This document shows positions 48,476 through 59,300 of a DNA stretch of 64,000 nt, piece after piece. This stretch comes from Vreelandella lionensis (GTDB lineage: Bacteria; Pseudomonadota; Gammaproteobacteria; Pseudomonadales; Halomonadaceae): assembly GCF_002087295.1 (NCBI RefSeq), contig NZ_MWVI01000071.1, positions 1-64,000 of the forward strand. The letters run 5' to 3'. The position numbers and the translations under genes were made by a program. Under the pieces are notes generated by a model that made no database searches, was not told the DNA's origin, and was given only the letters and a program-made list of their open reading frames with translations. How positions within the stretch are numbered: the first letter of the stretch is position 1; each line of letters begins with the position of its first letter.

Positions 48476-50188
48476 TTACACCTTTAGTTGCGCTTCAGGG
48501 TCACGAGCCATGGTTTTCCACACGTCTTTCACCCGGCAGTCTTCACACATTTCTAAGCGCGTCATGGCATCACCGGCAAAGTAAGGGTGATTGGCCAGCT
48601 TGGCTTTAATGGTGGCAACGGTGCTGGCGGTGGCAAACGGCTTGCCGCAGCTAATACATTCGAAAGCCGCCTCTTCGTGGCAAATATGCCGCGTTTCGCG
48701 CGCAGGTGCCGCGAGGAAGCCTGGCTCCAGCGTGATGGCGTCTTCAGGGCAGGCCTGTTCGCAGAGCCCGCACTGTACACAATCGGCTTCCAGGAAGCTG
48801 AGCGCGGGGGTATTCCCACCCGATTTAAGCGCAGGCGTTGGGCAATTGCTGACACAGGCGTGGCAGAGCGTACAGGCAGCACTATCGACATTAATGCCGC
48901 CGTAAGCCGCCCCTTGAGGCATGGTGTGGCGCTCACCGCTGGGCGCCCCCAGTTCAGCCAACCGCGCCAGCACCACGTTCAGGCGAGCACGCTTATTAGG
49001 CTCATTAAAGCTCAATGGCGACTCGGTGAGCGGTGTTAGGCTGGGCAGCGCATCTCGCTCGCCCTCGGCATCTACCGGCAGTAGCTTAATACGCGCGGCG
49101 TCGTGGCCTAGCGCGTCCAGCAGACTATGAGCCTGAGTGATTTGATGCTCTAAGAATGCGCTGAGCCGGGGCGGCATGCCGTCGTGAAGCTGAATGCGCA
49201 CTTCAGAAGCGCCGCTGGCGAGCGCCGTCAGCCACTGGTCGTGGCCCGCCGCGCCCAGCTCTTCCAAGGGGGCATCAATGATGTGACCCGGCGTGGTAAT
49301 GCCTGCAGCACGCTCAGCTTCCAGCGAGTCATGGGTAATAAAGCGTAGCACCGGCACCTCACCACCGGCTTCCCGATAGGCGGTTAGCCAGTTGGCCAGC
49401 GTCTCCTGCTGGCGGCGGGTTTCCGGCAGGCGAAACTCGATGGCACCCGTAGGGCACGCACTGGTGCAACTGCCTACGCCTTGGCAAAGGAAAGGATCAA
49501 TCTCAATGCGCGACTCAATGCGGCCTTGGATGCTAGAAATCGCATCCGCCGGGCAGACGTCGAGGCAGCGAGTGCAACCGACGTTACCACTGGAAGAGTG
49601 GGCGCAAAGATCGGTATTGACCTGGAAATAGCGCGGTTTATCGAACTCACCGACCAGCTCCGTCACGCTCTCTAACACGTCGGCACGCTCAGCTTCCTGG
49701 CGCTCCCACGCGAGGCGCAGGTAGCCCGGCGGGGGCAGTTCCCAAGAAGCGACGTTAAGTGCTCCCTCCGAAAGGTCCAGCACTACGTCAAATACGTCCC
49801 GCTCAATCAGCGCTTGGGCAAGATTGAGAGAGTCGCCATCGTCTTGGCTCAGGGTGGCACGAAAACCACCCAAATGCCCCGCGATGTTAAGCCGTGACTG
49901 TGGATGCGCACTCAGCACTTGAGCGATCAGCGGCTCGCTGGCGACGGGAAGATCAACGGCCTCATCCGTGGTCAGCATCGTGAGGGACGCTAATCCCCGC
50001 CCCTGAAGCACTCGTGCCGCTTGAGTCACTGACGGCGCACTACCGAGCAACAGCACATGACCGCGGCTGTGGTAGGTCACGTTGGCAGGCGTTAAATTCA
50101 CCGGCCATGAGATACGCCGACGCACCGCTTCACGAGCGGCGACGTTGCGCTGGTCGTCAATCGACGCCAGTTGGATTCGTTGGTTCAT
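48476..50188 (-). CDS. Polyferredoxin-like 4Fe-4S protein of the fdh operon
   Basis: A cytoplasmic protein of 570 residues. It carries at least four ferredoxin-type cysteine sets: CTRCLDVCP and CQGVGSCTSACP near residues 205-245, CTLCHACVSNCP and CVQCGLCEQACP near residues 435-480, and at the end two CxxC pairs (CISCGKP, CEDCR) that look like a metal knuckle. The region between is not recognisable. It is probably an electron carrier or assembly factor for formate dehydrogenase; known only as a companion of fdh genes. Four bases separate it from the torD-like gene. Intact. Confidence 0.8.
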   Translation of the reverse strand: MNQRIQLASIDDQRNVAAREAVRRRISWPVNLTPANVTYHSRGHVLLLGSAPSVTQAARVLQGRGLASLTMLTTDEAVDLPVASEPLIAQVLSAHPQSRLNIAGHLGGFRATLSQDDGDSLNLAQALIERDVFDVVLDLSEGALNVASWELPPPGYLRLAWERQEAERADVLESVTELVGEFDKPRYFQVNTDLCAHSSSGNVGCTRCLDVCPADAISSIQGRIESRIEIDPFLCQGVGSCTSACPTGAIEFRLPETRRQQETLANWLTAYREAGGEVPVLRFITHDSLEAERAAGITTPGHIIDAPLEELGAAGHDQWLTALASGASEVRIQLHDGMPPRLSAFLEHQITQAHSLLDALGHDAARIKLLPVDAEGERDALPSLTPLTESPLSFNEPNKRARLNVVLARLAELGAPSGERHTMPQGAAYGGINVDSAACTLCHACVSNCPTPALKSGGNTPALSFLEADCVQCGLCEQACPEDAITLEPGFLAAPARETRHICHEEAAFECISCGKPFATASTVATIKAKLANHPYFAGDAMTRLEMCEDCRVKDVWKTMARDPEAQLKV

Positions 50189-50384
50189 GCATTCTCACGG
50201 TCAAGAGGTCGTTTTTGTTATAATTAGAGATTATGTTTTGTCATCTCATGGATGACTTTCGGCGTTATAACGACATAGCTTTTGTATCAGAGTATGGCGC
50301 AAACAGCTTTTTTGCCACTTCCTTTGGTCGTACCGCTGTCAACGCAAGCCCGCCATACTTACCATAACCCACTGATTCAAAAAG
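50189..50384 (-). promoter_or_regulatory. Gap upstream of the polyferredoxin-fdh block, candidate operator
   Basis: A 196-base AT-rich gap that could carry a promoter for the fdhCBA block. It holds a palindrome CGTTATAACG (50263-50272) and an inverted repeat GTCATC-TCATG-GATGAC (50240-50256). The first recalls the CGTTATA half-site of ModE, the molybdate regulator, but spacing is not that of a classical site. No clear -35/-10 was found. Confidence 0.35.
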
Positions 50385-50999
50385 CTAACTGTCTTTTTTT
50401 CGCTCTCCTGGAGCGTGATCAGGATAATCAGACTGGTCGTCTAGTGAGGCACTTTGTACAAAACTGTCATCACTTGTGCAAGCGCTCACCTGCTCAGGCG
50501 GGCTCTCAGCCGCTACTTTTTCGCTGTGTTCAGCGTCTTTTTGTGCCGAATCTTCCAGCTTCTCTAAGGTCTCTTCCGCCTTATTGGCCCAACGCCGCAG
50601 CTTGCCCGCTAGCTCGCTGGCCATGGGCTTTAACTGTTGAGTGTAGTCGGCGTCGTAATCATCCAAACCATCGCGCACATTGTAGTTACCGGTGGCCCAG
50701 AGCCTACGCAGGGCACGGCGGCGCAGCGCAGCACTGACGCCAGGCACCATAAAGGCGCTGAAGTCACTGCCGGCAGGCAGGGTGTCTGGGTCGGGCAACG
50801 AGTGGTCCAGGCTGCCCGGCAGGGGCGGAGCTGCGGCCTCTTGCTTGTCTACCGCAGGGGGGGAGGCATCTATACCGTCAGACTCAGGCGCGTGCGCCTC
50901 TACCTCTAACTGAGGCTCTATCGGTTCCGCTGGCGGCCTGTCATCACTCTCATGTTCAATGCCGCGCTTTTTACGCGACCAGCGCTCCAAACGGCTCAC
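50385..50999 (-). CDS. DUF3306 protein of the fdh locus
   Basis: A hydrophilic protein of 204 residues. It begins SRLERWSRKKRG, then an acidic Pro-rich stretch, then the DUF3306 core: SDFSAFMVPGVSAALRRRALRRLW and NVRDGLDDYDADY, and ends in a charged tail. Function unknown; the family travels with formate dehydrogenase genes and DUF3305. Its start overlaps the DUF3305 stop by four bases. The tail after residue 140 is low-complexity. Confidence 0.82.
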   Translation of the reverse strand: MSRLERWSRKKRGIEHESDDRPPAEPIEPQLEVEAHAPESDGIDASPPAVDKQEAAAPPLPGSLDHSLPDPDTLPAGSDFSAFMVPGVSAALRRRALRRLWATGNYNVRDGLDDYDADYTQQLKPMASELAGKLRRWANKAEETLEKLEDSAQKDAEHSEKVAAESPPEQVSACTSDDSFVQSASLDDQSDYPDHAPGERKKDS

Positions 51000-51436
51000 T
51001 GTGGCTGCTCCTTGGTCGGGGTCCCTTTACCGCGCCCGGCCCCTTTGCGTTTTTTCTTGCGGGTTTCCACCGGCGCTTCACCGTGGCGCGCGAGATAGTG
51101 CTCTATCCACACCTGAATCGCCATCGGCATCGCGGCTTCTGACACTTGCTGCTCGCCATCTAGCCAGCCTGCGGCCACATCCTGGCTGGCGGTGATCGCA
51201 TCGGGCTTCGGGGTTTGCCCGGTGAAACCGGCACGCACAAAGAGGCGCGGCGTCGGCGCGGTGAGGTTAAATCGGTAGGCCGCTCGCTCGGTCATATAGA
51301 GCTGCAGGTTGAGGACGCACTCCCCTTCGTCCCCCGGCACTAGCTCGGCAATGCGCCACTGGGTCAGCGTGAAACTGCGCACCTGCTTGGGCTCGGCGAC
51401 TAAGGTAACGCTTAATGCGCGTAAACTATCACTCAT
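50996..51436 (-). CDS. DUF3305 protein of the fdh locus
   Basis: A protein of 146 residues matching DUF3305: SLRALSVTLVAEPKQVRSFTLTQWRIAEL, LNLQLYMTERAAYRFNL, PRLFVRAG and MPMAIQVWIEHYL, with a Lys/Gly-rich tail. Function unknown; fdh companion. The start at 51436 is chosen for AAGGTGG upstream; a longer reading to 51472 adds 12 basic residues. It is first of the minus-strand fdh block and divergent from fdhD. Confidence 0.83.
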   Translation of the reverse strand: MSDSLRALSVTLVAEPKQVRSFTLTQWRIAELVPGDEGECVLNLQLYMTERAAYRFNLTAPTPRLFVRAGFTGQTPKPDAITASQDVAAGWLDGEQQVSEAAMPMAIQVWIEHYLARHGEAPVETRKKKRKGAGRGKGTPTKEQPQ

Positions 51437-51587
51437 GGGTTTCACCACCTTAGACCTTGAACGGGTAGACAAGTAAGCCTTTTGAGCGCCATCATCGTCA
51501 ACTCAGACAATTTTACTCAACTATTATGATCTTGTACGCCGTGTTTGCGTCAGCCACACAGCGTTTTGGTATCAGTGAGGATTGCGG

Positions 51588-52444
51588 ATGCCCGCCCTTC
51601 AGTTAAGCCGAGCCCGCTTACCGGCCACGAACACCATTGATGTCATGAGTGCCTACGGCGACACTCGCCCGCAGGCCATTGCCGCCGAGCGTGCGCTTAC
51701 GGTGTATCTTAACAAGCGTGAAATTGTCACCCTGATGACGCTGGGCGATGACCCCGAGGCACTATTGGTAGGCTACCTGCGCAACCAGGGGCTATTAAGA
51801 AGCGCCGAGGACTTAACCGCGGTTCAGGTTGACTGGGACGTCGAGGCTGCGGTGATCGTTACCCGCCACCTGCCTGATGATTTGGAAGCACGCCTTAGCA
51901 CGCGCACCGTCACGACGGGCTGCGGTCAGGGCACGGTGTTTGGTAAACTGTTGGAGCAAACTTCTCTCACAGCGCTGCCTGAGACACCGCTGGCCCAATC
52001 GGCGCTATATCAACTGTTGACCAATTTGAACACCTCTAACGACACCTACCGCAGCGCGGGCGCGGTACACGGCTGCGCGCTGTGCCACCAAGCTCAGGTG
52101 CTGGATTTCGTCGAAGATGTGGGCCGCCACAACGCCGTGGACACACTGGCGGGTCGCCCGGGGTTAACCAAACCGATAGCCGTAGCGCCGATATTTTTTA
52201 CACCACCGGCCGTTTAACGTCTGAAATGGTGCTGAAAGTCGCGCAAATGGGCATTAGCGTACTGGTATCGCGTTCAGGCGTGACACAGAAAGGCGTAGAG
52301 CTGGCCGAGCGTTTCGGCGTGATGCTGATTGCCCGTGCGAAGGGGAAAGGCTTCCAAGCCATTAACGCCGCTGGCCGCTTGACGCTGGACGCGATTCCCC
52401 CCAAGCCGCCGAGTGCGCGCTCGTCCAAGGAGGCAGGCGTATGA
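51588..52444 (+). CDS. fdhD: FdhD, sulfur carrier/insertase for formate dehydrogenase, one frameshift
   Basis: The protein transfers sulfur to the molybdenum cofactor of formate dehydrogenase. About 285 residues: AERALTVYLNKREIVTLM, LGDDPEALLVGYLRNQGLL, the cysteine loop TTGCGQGTVF, GAVHGCALC, EDVGRHNAVDTLAG, and YTTGRLTSEMVLKVAQMG. One base is missing between about 52155 and 52195, after VDTLAG. The ATG at 51588 follows GTGAGG. It opens the plus-strand cofactor operon; the 3' end overlaps mobA by four bases (ATGA). Confidence 0.92.
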
Positions 52445-53061
52445 TCGCCAAGCACGAACTGACTGGCATGATTCTCGCGGGCGGTGAAGGCCGCCGTATG
52501 GGCGGGCGAGATAAGGGCCTGGAGCCCTTTGCAGGCTTGCCGCTGGTAGCGCACACCGTTAAGCGCTTCGATGGCCACGTGCATTGGTTGATGATTAACG
52601 CCAACCGCAATAGCGATGCGTATGCGCTGTTTGCCGACCGTGTGATTGAAGATGCCGAAGGCGGCTTCAAAGGCCCGCTGATGGGTATTTACAGCGGCCT
52701 GCTTGCGGCTCAAACGCCGTGGCTGCTGGTCGCACCCTGCGACTCCCCTGCGCTGCCCCACGATTTGGTGGCGCGCATGGTCGCAGGTATTACCCAGGCG
52801 GGTGTCGAGCACGATATCGCAGGGGCGTTCGATGGCGAGCGGCTGCACCCCGTCGTCGCGCTGCTGCGTACGTCGCTGGCTGACGATTTAGCGGCCACCC
52901 TGGCCGAAGGCGAGCGTAAAATCGATCGCTGGTACGCGCGCCACGCATGGTGCCGGGTGGATATGTCGGACTGCCCTGAAGCGTTCGCCAACCTCAATAC
53001 CGAAGAGGAGAAAGCCCGCTTGGAGCTGGCCCTGACAACGCCTTCCCAGGAGACGCCATGA
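52441..53061 (+). CDS. mobA: Molybdenum cofactor guanylyltransferase
   Basis: The enzyme joins GMP to molybdopterin to give the guanine dinucleotide form used by formate dehydrogenase. A protein of 206 residues: nucleotide loop LAGGEGRRMGGRDKGL at the start, GPLMGIYSGL, VAPCDSPALP, and FDGERLHPVVALLR. Overlaps fdhD and moeA by four bases each. Intact. Confidence 0.94.
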   Translation: MIAKHELTGMILAGGEGRRMGGRDKGLEPFAGLPLVAHTVKRFDGHVHWLMINANRNSDAYALFADRVIEDAEGGFKGPLMGIYSGLLAAQTPWLLVAPCDSPALPHDLVARMVAGITQAGVEHDIAGAFDGERLHPVVALLRTSLADDLAATLAEGERKIDRWYARHAWCRVDMSDCPEAFANLNTEEEKARLELALTTPSQETP

Positions 53062-54312
53062 GCCTGTCGTGTTTTGAACTGGGCGAGCAGATGCTCAGCG
53101 TCGATGACGCCCGCGATGCGCTGATGACGCTGGTTGAGAAATCGGTAGCGGTAGAACAGGTGGCAATAGGCAGCGCCTACGGACGCAGGCTGGCGACTGA
53201 TATCACTGCGCCTATTAACGTGCCACAGAATACCAATGCGGCGATGGATGGCGTTGCCTTGTCCTGGCCCAAAGAGCCACCCTACACCACACATATTCAG
53301 ATTGTAGGTGATGCCTTCGCCGGGCAAGCGTTTGAGGGTGAGGTGCCCTCTGGCCAGTGCGTACGCATCACCACCGGCGCGCCGCTGCCCAGCGGCACCG
53401 ATACGGTGATTATGCGTGAGCAGCTCATTGAGGTTGACGACAGCGTCACCATCGATGCGCCAGAGCGGGTCAGTTTTGGGCAGCATGTACGCCAAGCCGG
53501 GGAAGATATTGCCAAAGGGGCCGTTGCATTGACGGCGGGCACACGGCTGGATGCTGCCAGCATGGGGCTGATTGCTTCATTAGGCCATGCCACCACCGCC
53601 GTCCATCAGCGTCCAAAGGTAGCGATCTTCTCCACTGGCAACGAAGTCACGCCGCCGGGAGAGCCGCTCCCAAGCGCCGGAATTTACGACAACCAATCGC
53701 TTCACCCTGATCGGCATGCTTAGCGAGCAAGGGGCCGAAGTGGTGGATTTAGGTATTCTGCCCGACGACCCGCGCGCTATTGAGCAAGCGCTTGCGGAAG
53801 CAGCGGCGCAGTGTGACCTTGTGATTACCAGCGGCGGCGTGTCCGTGGGCCACGCGGACTACACCCGCGCTGCGCTGGAAAAGCTCGGACGGCTGGCCTT
53901 TTGGCGGGTGGCGCTACGTCCTGGGCGCCGGATGGCCTGCGGCCAACTGAGCGACTCCCGCACGCCGTTTGTGGGGCTACCCGGTAATCCGGTGGCGGTG
54001 ATGGTTACTTTCAGCCAGTTTGTGGTGCCGCTTTTGCAACGGCTGCAGGGGCAGCTGCCTTCTCCGCCCTTACGACTCACAGCGATTGCCCAAACACCGC
54101 TAAAAAGCCGCCTGAAGCGCACCGACTTTCTGCGTGGCATTTATACTTGTGATGAGCAGGGCGTGCTACATGTGCGCAGCACAGGTGCCCCGGGCTCGGG
54201 TAATTTGACTTCCATGGTGATGGCCAACTGTTTGATTGAACTTGGCGATGACGAGGCAGACGCACAGCCAGGCGAGGCGGTCTGCATTCAACCGATAACG
54301 AGCTGGCAATGA
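53058..54312 (+). CDS. moeA: Molybdopterin molybdenumtransferase, second copy, one frameshift
   Basis: A protein of about 417 residues. [13 protein letters not shown] near residue 57, [47 protein letters not shown], and [14 protein letters not shown]. One extra C at about 53694 (GACAACCAATCG) separates GIYDN from NRFTLIGML. It is clearly distinct in sequence from the copy at 40695, so it is a paralogue and not a recent duplicate. It overlaps mobA and moaA by four bases. Confidence 0.92.
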
Positions 54313-55300
54313 CCGAACAACTGATTGACGATTTTGGCCGCCGAGTGCGCTACGTGCGCATTTCGGTGACCGACCGCTGCGACTTCCGCTGCGTGTACTG
54401 CATGAGCGAGGAGATGACATTTCTTCCCCGTGCGCAGGTGCTCACGCTGGAAGAGCTCGCCATGGTGGCGCGCGCCTTCACCGAGCTTGGCGTCGAGAAG
54501 ATCCGCCTGACCGGCGGCGAACCGCTAGTGCGCAAGGGATTGAGCAACTGGTGGACGAGATTGGCGCCCTACCGGGGCTGGACGATTTCACCATGACCAC
54601 CAACGGCGCCAGCCTGCGCAAGCACGCCAAGCGGCTGTATGACGGTGGCCTACGTAGGCTCAACATTAGCCTGGACTCCCTCGACCCCGAGCGCTTTAAG
54701 CAGCTGACGCGCACCGGCGACTTAGCCAAAGTGATCGACGGTATCCACGCCGCCAAAGAGGCGGGCATCAAGCGCATCAAGCTGAACGCGGTGATCTTGA
54801 AGGGGCGCAACGAAGACGAAGTGCTCGACTTGGTGACCTTTGCCCGTCAGGAAGGCCTCGATATTAGCTTTATCGAGGAGATGCCGCTGGGCGATGTGTC
54901 GGACCACTCCCGGGCAGAGACCTTCTACTCCAGCGACGACGTTCAGGCGTTGATCGAAACACGCTACCCGCTGACACCCACTACGGAGAGCACACCGGGG
55001 CCGTCGCGCTACTTCAAAATGGCCGACAGCGACAGCCGGGTGGGCTTTATCTCGCCCCATAGCCATAACTTCTGCGATAGCTGCAACCGCGTACGGGTCA
55101 CCGTGGAAGGCCGCCTGCTGCTCGGCCTGGGTAATGAGCACTCGGTAGACCTGCGCGCCGTATTGCGCCGCCATCCTGGCGATATGCAGGCGCTCAAAAC
55201 CGCCATTATTAACGCCCTACCGCTTAAGCCCGAACGCCACCACTTCACCACCGATGGCGACGTGCAGGTGGTGCGCTTTATGAACATGACCGGAGGTTAA
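54309..55300 (+). CDS. moaA: GTP 3',8-cyclase MoaA, one frameshift
   Basis: A radical-SAM enzyme of about 330 residues performing the first step of molybdopterin synthesis. N-terminal cluster CDFRCVYCM near residue 24; [29 protein letters not shown]-terminal cluster [15 protein letters not shown]; and the family's terminal Gly-Gly (MTGG). One base is missing at about 54538, after RKG (then [14 protein letters not shown]). Overlaps the second moeA by four bases. Confidence 0.94.
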
Positions 55301-55303
55301 CCG

Positions 55304-56331
55304 TTGGCAGCCGCTTCACGCGTTCCCGTTCACATCGTCACCGGCTTTTTAGGTAGCGGCAAAACCACGCTTATCCACAGCCTGATTGAACAAAAGCCTG
55401 TGGGTGAGAAATGGGCCATTCTGGTCAACGAATTTGGCCAGATCGGCATTGATCAGGCGATGTTTGATGCGCGCGATGATGTGGTGGTGAAAGGCTTGCC
55501 CGGCGGCTGCCTATGCTGCCAGCTAGCGTTCGTGCTTCAGGCGGCGCTGGTCAATTTATTGGCGCGCAGCAAGCCCGACCGAGTGATTATTGAGCCCTCT
55601 GGCCTTGGCCACCCGGCAGGGTTGCTGGACCTGCTGCGCGGCGAGGCGTTTCAAGACGTGGTGGCGGTGCAGGATAACATCGCCACGCTTGACCCACGCC
55701 GATTGGATGAAGCCCGCGTGCGCGAGCACGACACGTTTCAGGATCAGCTAAATATGGCCGACGCCATCGCTATCACCATGGGCGAGCAGGCAAGCAACGC
55801 CCAGCACCAACAAGCGCAGCAGTTTATCAGCACGCTATGGCCGGCCCGTAAATGGGTGTACACCGTTGAGGAAGGGGTACTGCCGGTTTCGCTCATCTTG
55901 GACAGCGGCCAGGCGCGCCAACAAGATCAGCCTGCGATGCCTGCCGAGCATCAGGCTCTGGCACCAGCCCTAGCCTAGAGGGCGCTTTTTTCGATTTTCC
56001 GCCCCCTCCTGGCCAGCCCCAACAGCAAACCGCCACTGCCCTGGGTTACACCAGTACGGGCCTGCGCTGGCACCCTACCGAGCGATTCGACCTTGATCAT
56101 CTCGCCTATTGTTTTAGCGAGCTGCCCACTACGGCGCGGGTAAAGGGAGTATTCCACACCGCTGACGGCTGGAAACGGTTCAACCGCGCGGATGGTGCCC
56201 TAAGCGTTGCCAGCAGCGCTTGGCGGCAAGACTCGCGGCTTGAGGTGATTACCCCCGAGAGCTTTCAGCACGCCGCGCTGATCGCGGCGTTACTCATCAA
56301 GCTGCATGCCTCAAGCGTAGGACTGAGCTAG
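55304..56331 (+). CDS. G3E-family GTPase (CobW/YjiA-like), one frameshift
   Basis: A P-loop GTPase of about 342 residues. Walker A GFLGSGKTT near residue 18, the metal motif GLPGGCLCCQ near residue 66 (CxCC), IIEPSGLGHPAG, and a C-terminal CobW-type domain (KGVFHTADGWKRFNRADG). One base is off at about 55965, where the chain changes frame after HQALAPA to SLEGAFFDFPPP. The start is a TTG at 55304 preceded by GGAGG. Relatives handle zinc, cobalamin or nickel; its place at the end of the fdhD-mobA-moeA-moaA operon suggests a role in metal supply for this pathway, which is inference. Overlaps the convergent GGDEF-EAL gene by 21 bases. Confidence 0.85.
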
Positions 56332-59300
56332 CACGGCTGCTTCAATGTCATTAACGGACACCGGCCGTCCGAACAGATAGCCCTGAAAGGCGTGACAGCC
56401 ATGGGCCATCAGCCACGCCTGCTGTGCTTCCACTTCCACCCCCTCGGCAATCACATCCAGGTTTAAGCTCTTCGCCAGGGCAATGGTACTTTCCACAATC
56501 GCCGCGTTTGCTTTGCTCTCTAGCACTTGCTGCACAAAGGATTGGTCAATTTTCAGCTGGTCCAACGGCAGTTGGGCCAAGTAAGCCAGCGACGAGTAGC
56601 CGGTGCCGAAGTCGTCCAGCGAGAAACGAACGCCCAAGGCTTTTAGACTGAGCATTTTATCGCGTGCATCGTCACGCGCCTCTACAAACAGCGTTTCAGT
56701 GACTTCTAATTTCAGCTGCTCTAGCGGCGCTTGAGTGCGCTGAAATACCTGCTCGACCCGCTGCAGAAAGTTGTTCTCGCGGAATTGTAATGGGCTGATG
56801 TTCACCGAAATCGTGAGCCTATTCAGCAGCGGCGAACCTGCCCACTGGGCTAACTGCTGGCAAGCCTCTTCCAGCACCCACTCCCCGACATCATTAATCA
56901 GCCCTGTGCTCTCTAGCAGCGGTATAAACTCGCCCGGCGAGACTAACCCACGCCCAGGGTGCTGCCAGCGCAGTAGGGCTTCAACGCCTATTAATCTACC
57001 CAGACGATCAACCTGAGGTTGGTAATGCAGCCGCCATTGCTGATGCTCAAGCGCTTGGCGAAGCTCCGACTCTAGTTTTACCTTAGCTAGCAGTTTTGCC
57101 TGCATGGAAGGGTCAAAAAAACGCACTGCGCGTCGGACGCTGGCTTTCGCTTGAGAAAGTGCCATATCTCCCTGTTGAAGATAGTCGTCTGCGCTGCGCT
57201 GGCTATCTGCGATGATCGTAATACCTACGCTAGCGGTGACTAACGCACTCTCTTCCCCCACGCTGATCGGCTCATCCAGCGCCGCCAGCAGCTTATACGC
57301 GATATGTTCAGCCAGTTTCCTGAGTTTGCCGTGGGCTACCATCAATCCCTTCAATCAGCACCGCAAACTCGTCGCTTCCCAACCTTGCCAAGGTGTCGGT
57401 ATCTCGCAGCATTCGCCCAAAGCGCCGGGCAATACTTTGCAACAGCTGGTCGCCCGCATGGTGGCCTAGGGTATCGTTAACATGATTAAAGTTATCAATA
57501 TCGATCAGGATTAACGCGCCGCAGCGCTGATGGCGGTTAAGCTCTTTTAACGCTGTACCAATACGATCAATAAACAGTCTACGGTTAGCAAAGCCGGTTA
57601 ACGGGTCATAAAAGGCAAGCTGGTGGATCTCCTGCTCGGCCGCTTTACGCTCACTAATATCGCTCATGGTCGCCACGTAGTGGGTCAATTCACCGCCGTG
57701 GCCATACACAGCGCTAATGGGTCGCCACTCAGGAAACAGCTCGCCGTTTTTGCGCTGATTCCAGATCTCCCCTTCCCAGTTACCCGTAGCCATAACGCTA
57801 CGCCACAGCCGACGATAAAACGCAGCGTTATGGTGGCCGGAACTAAACATACGCGGGTTTTTGCCAATCATCTCCTCATCGCTGTAACCGGTAATACGCT
57901 TAAAAGTATCATTAACCTTCAGGATATTGCCCCGCGCATCGGTCACCATAATGCCTAAATGCGCCTGGAATGCAGCAGCGGCGATTTGCAGTTCAACCTC
58001 GGCTTGCTTCGCGTCGGTAATATCGCGGGTCACAGAAAGCACTCCTTCAAAGTATTTTGTTTTGCTTGCCAAGGGGCTAACAGTGGCATGAAAGTAACGT
58101 TGCTGTTGGCCTAGCATCAGCGGGTATTCAAACGTCCACCTGACGGGTTTGCTGAACTTGATGAAAGATGGCGTCAAAGGTGTTTGCCAACGCGGGGGGC
58201 AACACCTGCTGATAGTGCAATCCTAGCGCTTGCTGGCTACCCAAGAGTAGCTTGTCCTTTTCGATGGCATGGATAAAGCGAAACCGACCCTCACCATCAA
58301 ATACCAAAAATCAGGCCTTGTAGGGAGTTAATCAGCGCATCCATCCGGATCTCACGGGCCTGCAACTGATAAGAGAGTGCGGCGGTTCAAATAGTGGCGC
58401 ACTCCCCACGCTCCCAACAGCGCAATGATCGCCATAACGCCCGTTAACACCAGTGTTCGTTGGCGCCAACATGCTAATAACCGCTGCACATCCACGCCCA
58501 CCGCCACCAGTACCGGGTAGTGACTGACTCGCTGCAAATGGAACAGGCGCTCCCGCCCATCAATGGATGAAAGCGCGGTAAATGTTTGTGACGCTTCTTG
58601 CGTCTTGAGCCACTGTTGCGTAGCAGAATCTTCAATTTGCCTGCCCACGGTAGCGCCGTTTGTGGGCATGGGATGGCGGGCAATTAACTTGAGGTTGGCG
58701 TCTATTAAGGCCATGCTTTCGCCGTCATAGACGCGCATTTGCTGCAGCGCTTCGATCAGGGTCTGCGGCACCAGCCGAGCAACACCAAGCCGTTAAAATT
58801 ACCACTTGCATCATTCAACCGCCGAGCGTGATAGAGGTAGAACTGCTGGTTCTGTGATGACCAGTAAAGCGGCGTGACCAGCTCTTGCTGCTTGCCTTGC
58901 TGGAAAGAGCGAAAAAAATCAGTCTCACTAATATCAAGACCCGCATGCCGGTTATTGCTACTACTTACCCAGACACGCCCTTGGGCATTGAGAACGCCAA
59001 GCTCATCAATTAGTGGCATATAGCCAGCCAAACTTTCTAAAGCATACTGTATGCTCGCCGTATTATTGAGGCCCGTCCCTCCGACACTCTCCACTCGCTC
59101 CGCCAAGGTAAAAAGTGCCTGCCCACTCTGCCCCAGCATACCCTTTGCCCACTCGGCCACTACATTCGAACGCGAAATGGCTCGAGACTCAGCCGAGCGT
59201 ATCTCTTGCTGGTACTGCCCTTCCAATAACCAACCGAATAGCAGCAACATGACGCACAGAGCCAACGCAAATATGACGATGGCTTGCCGCTGCTGTCGGC

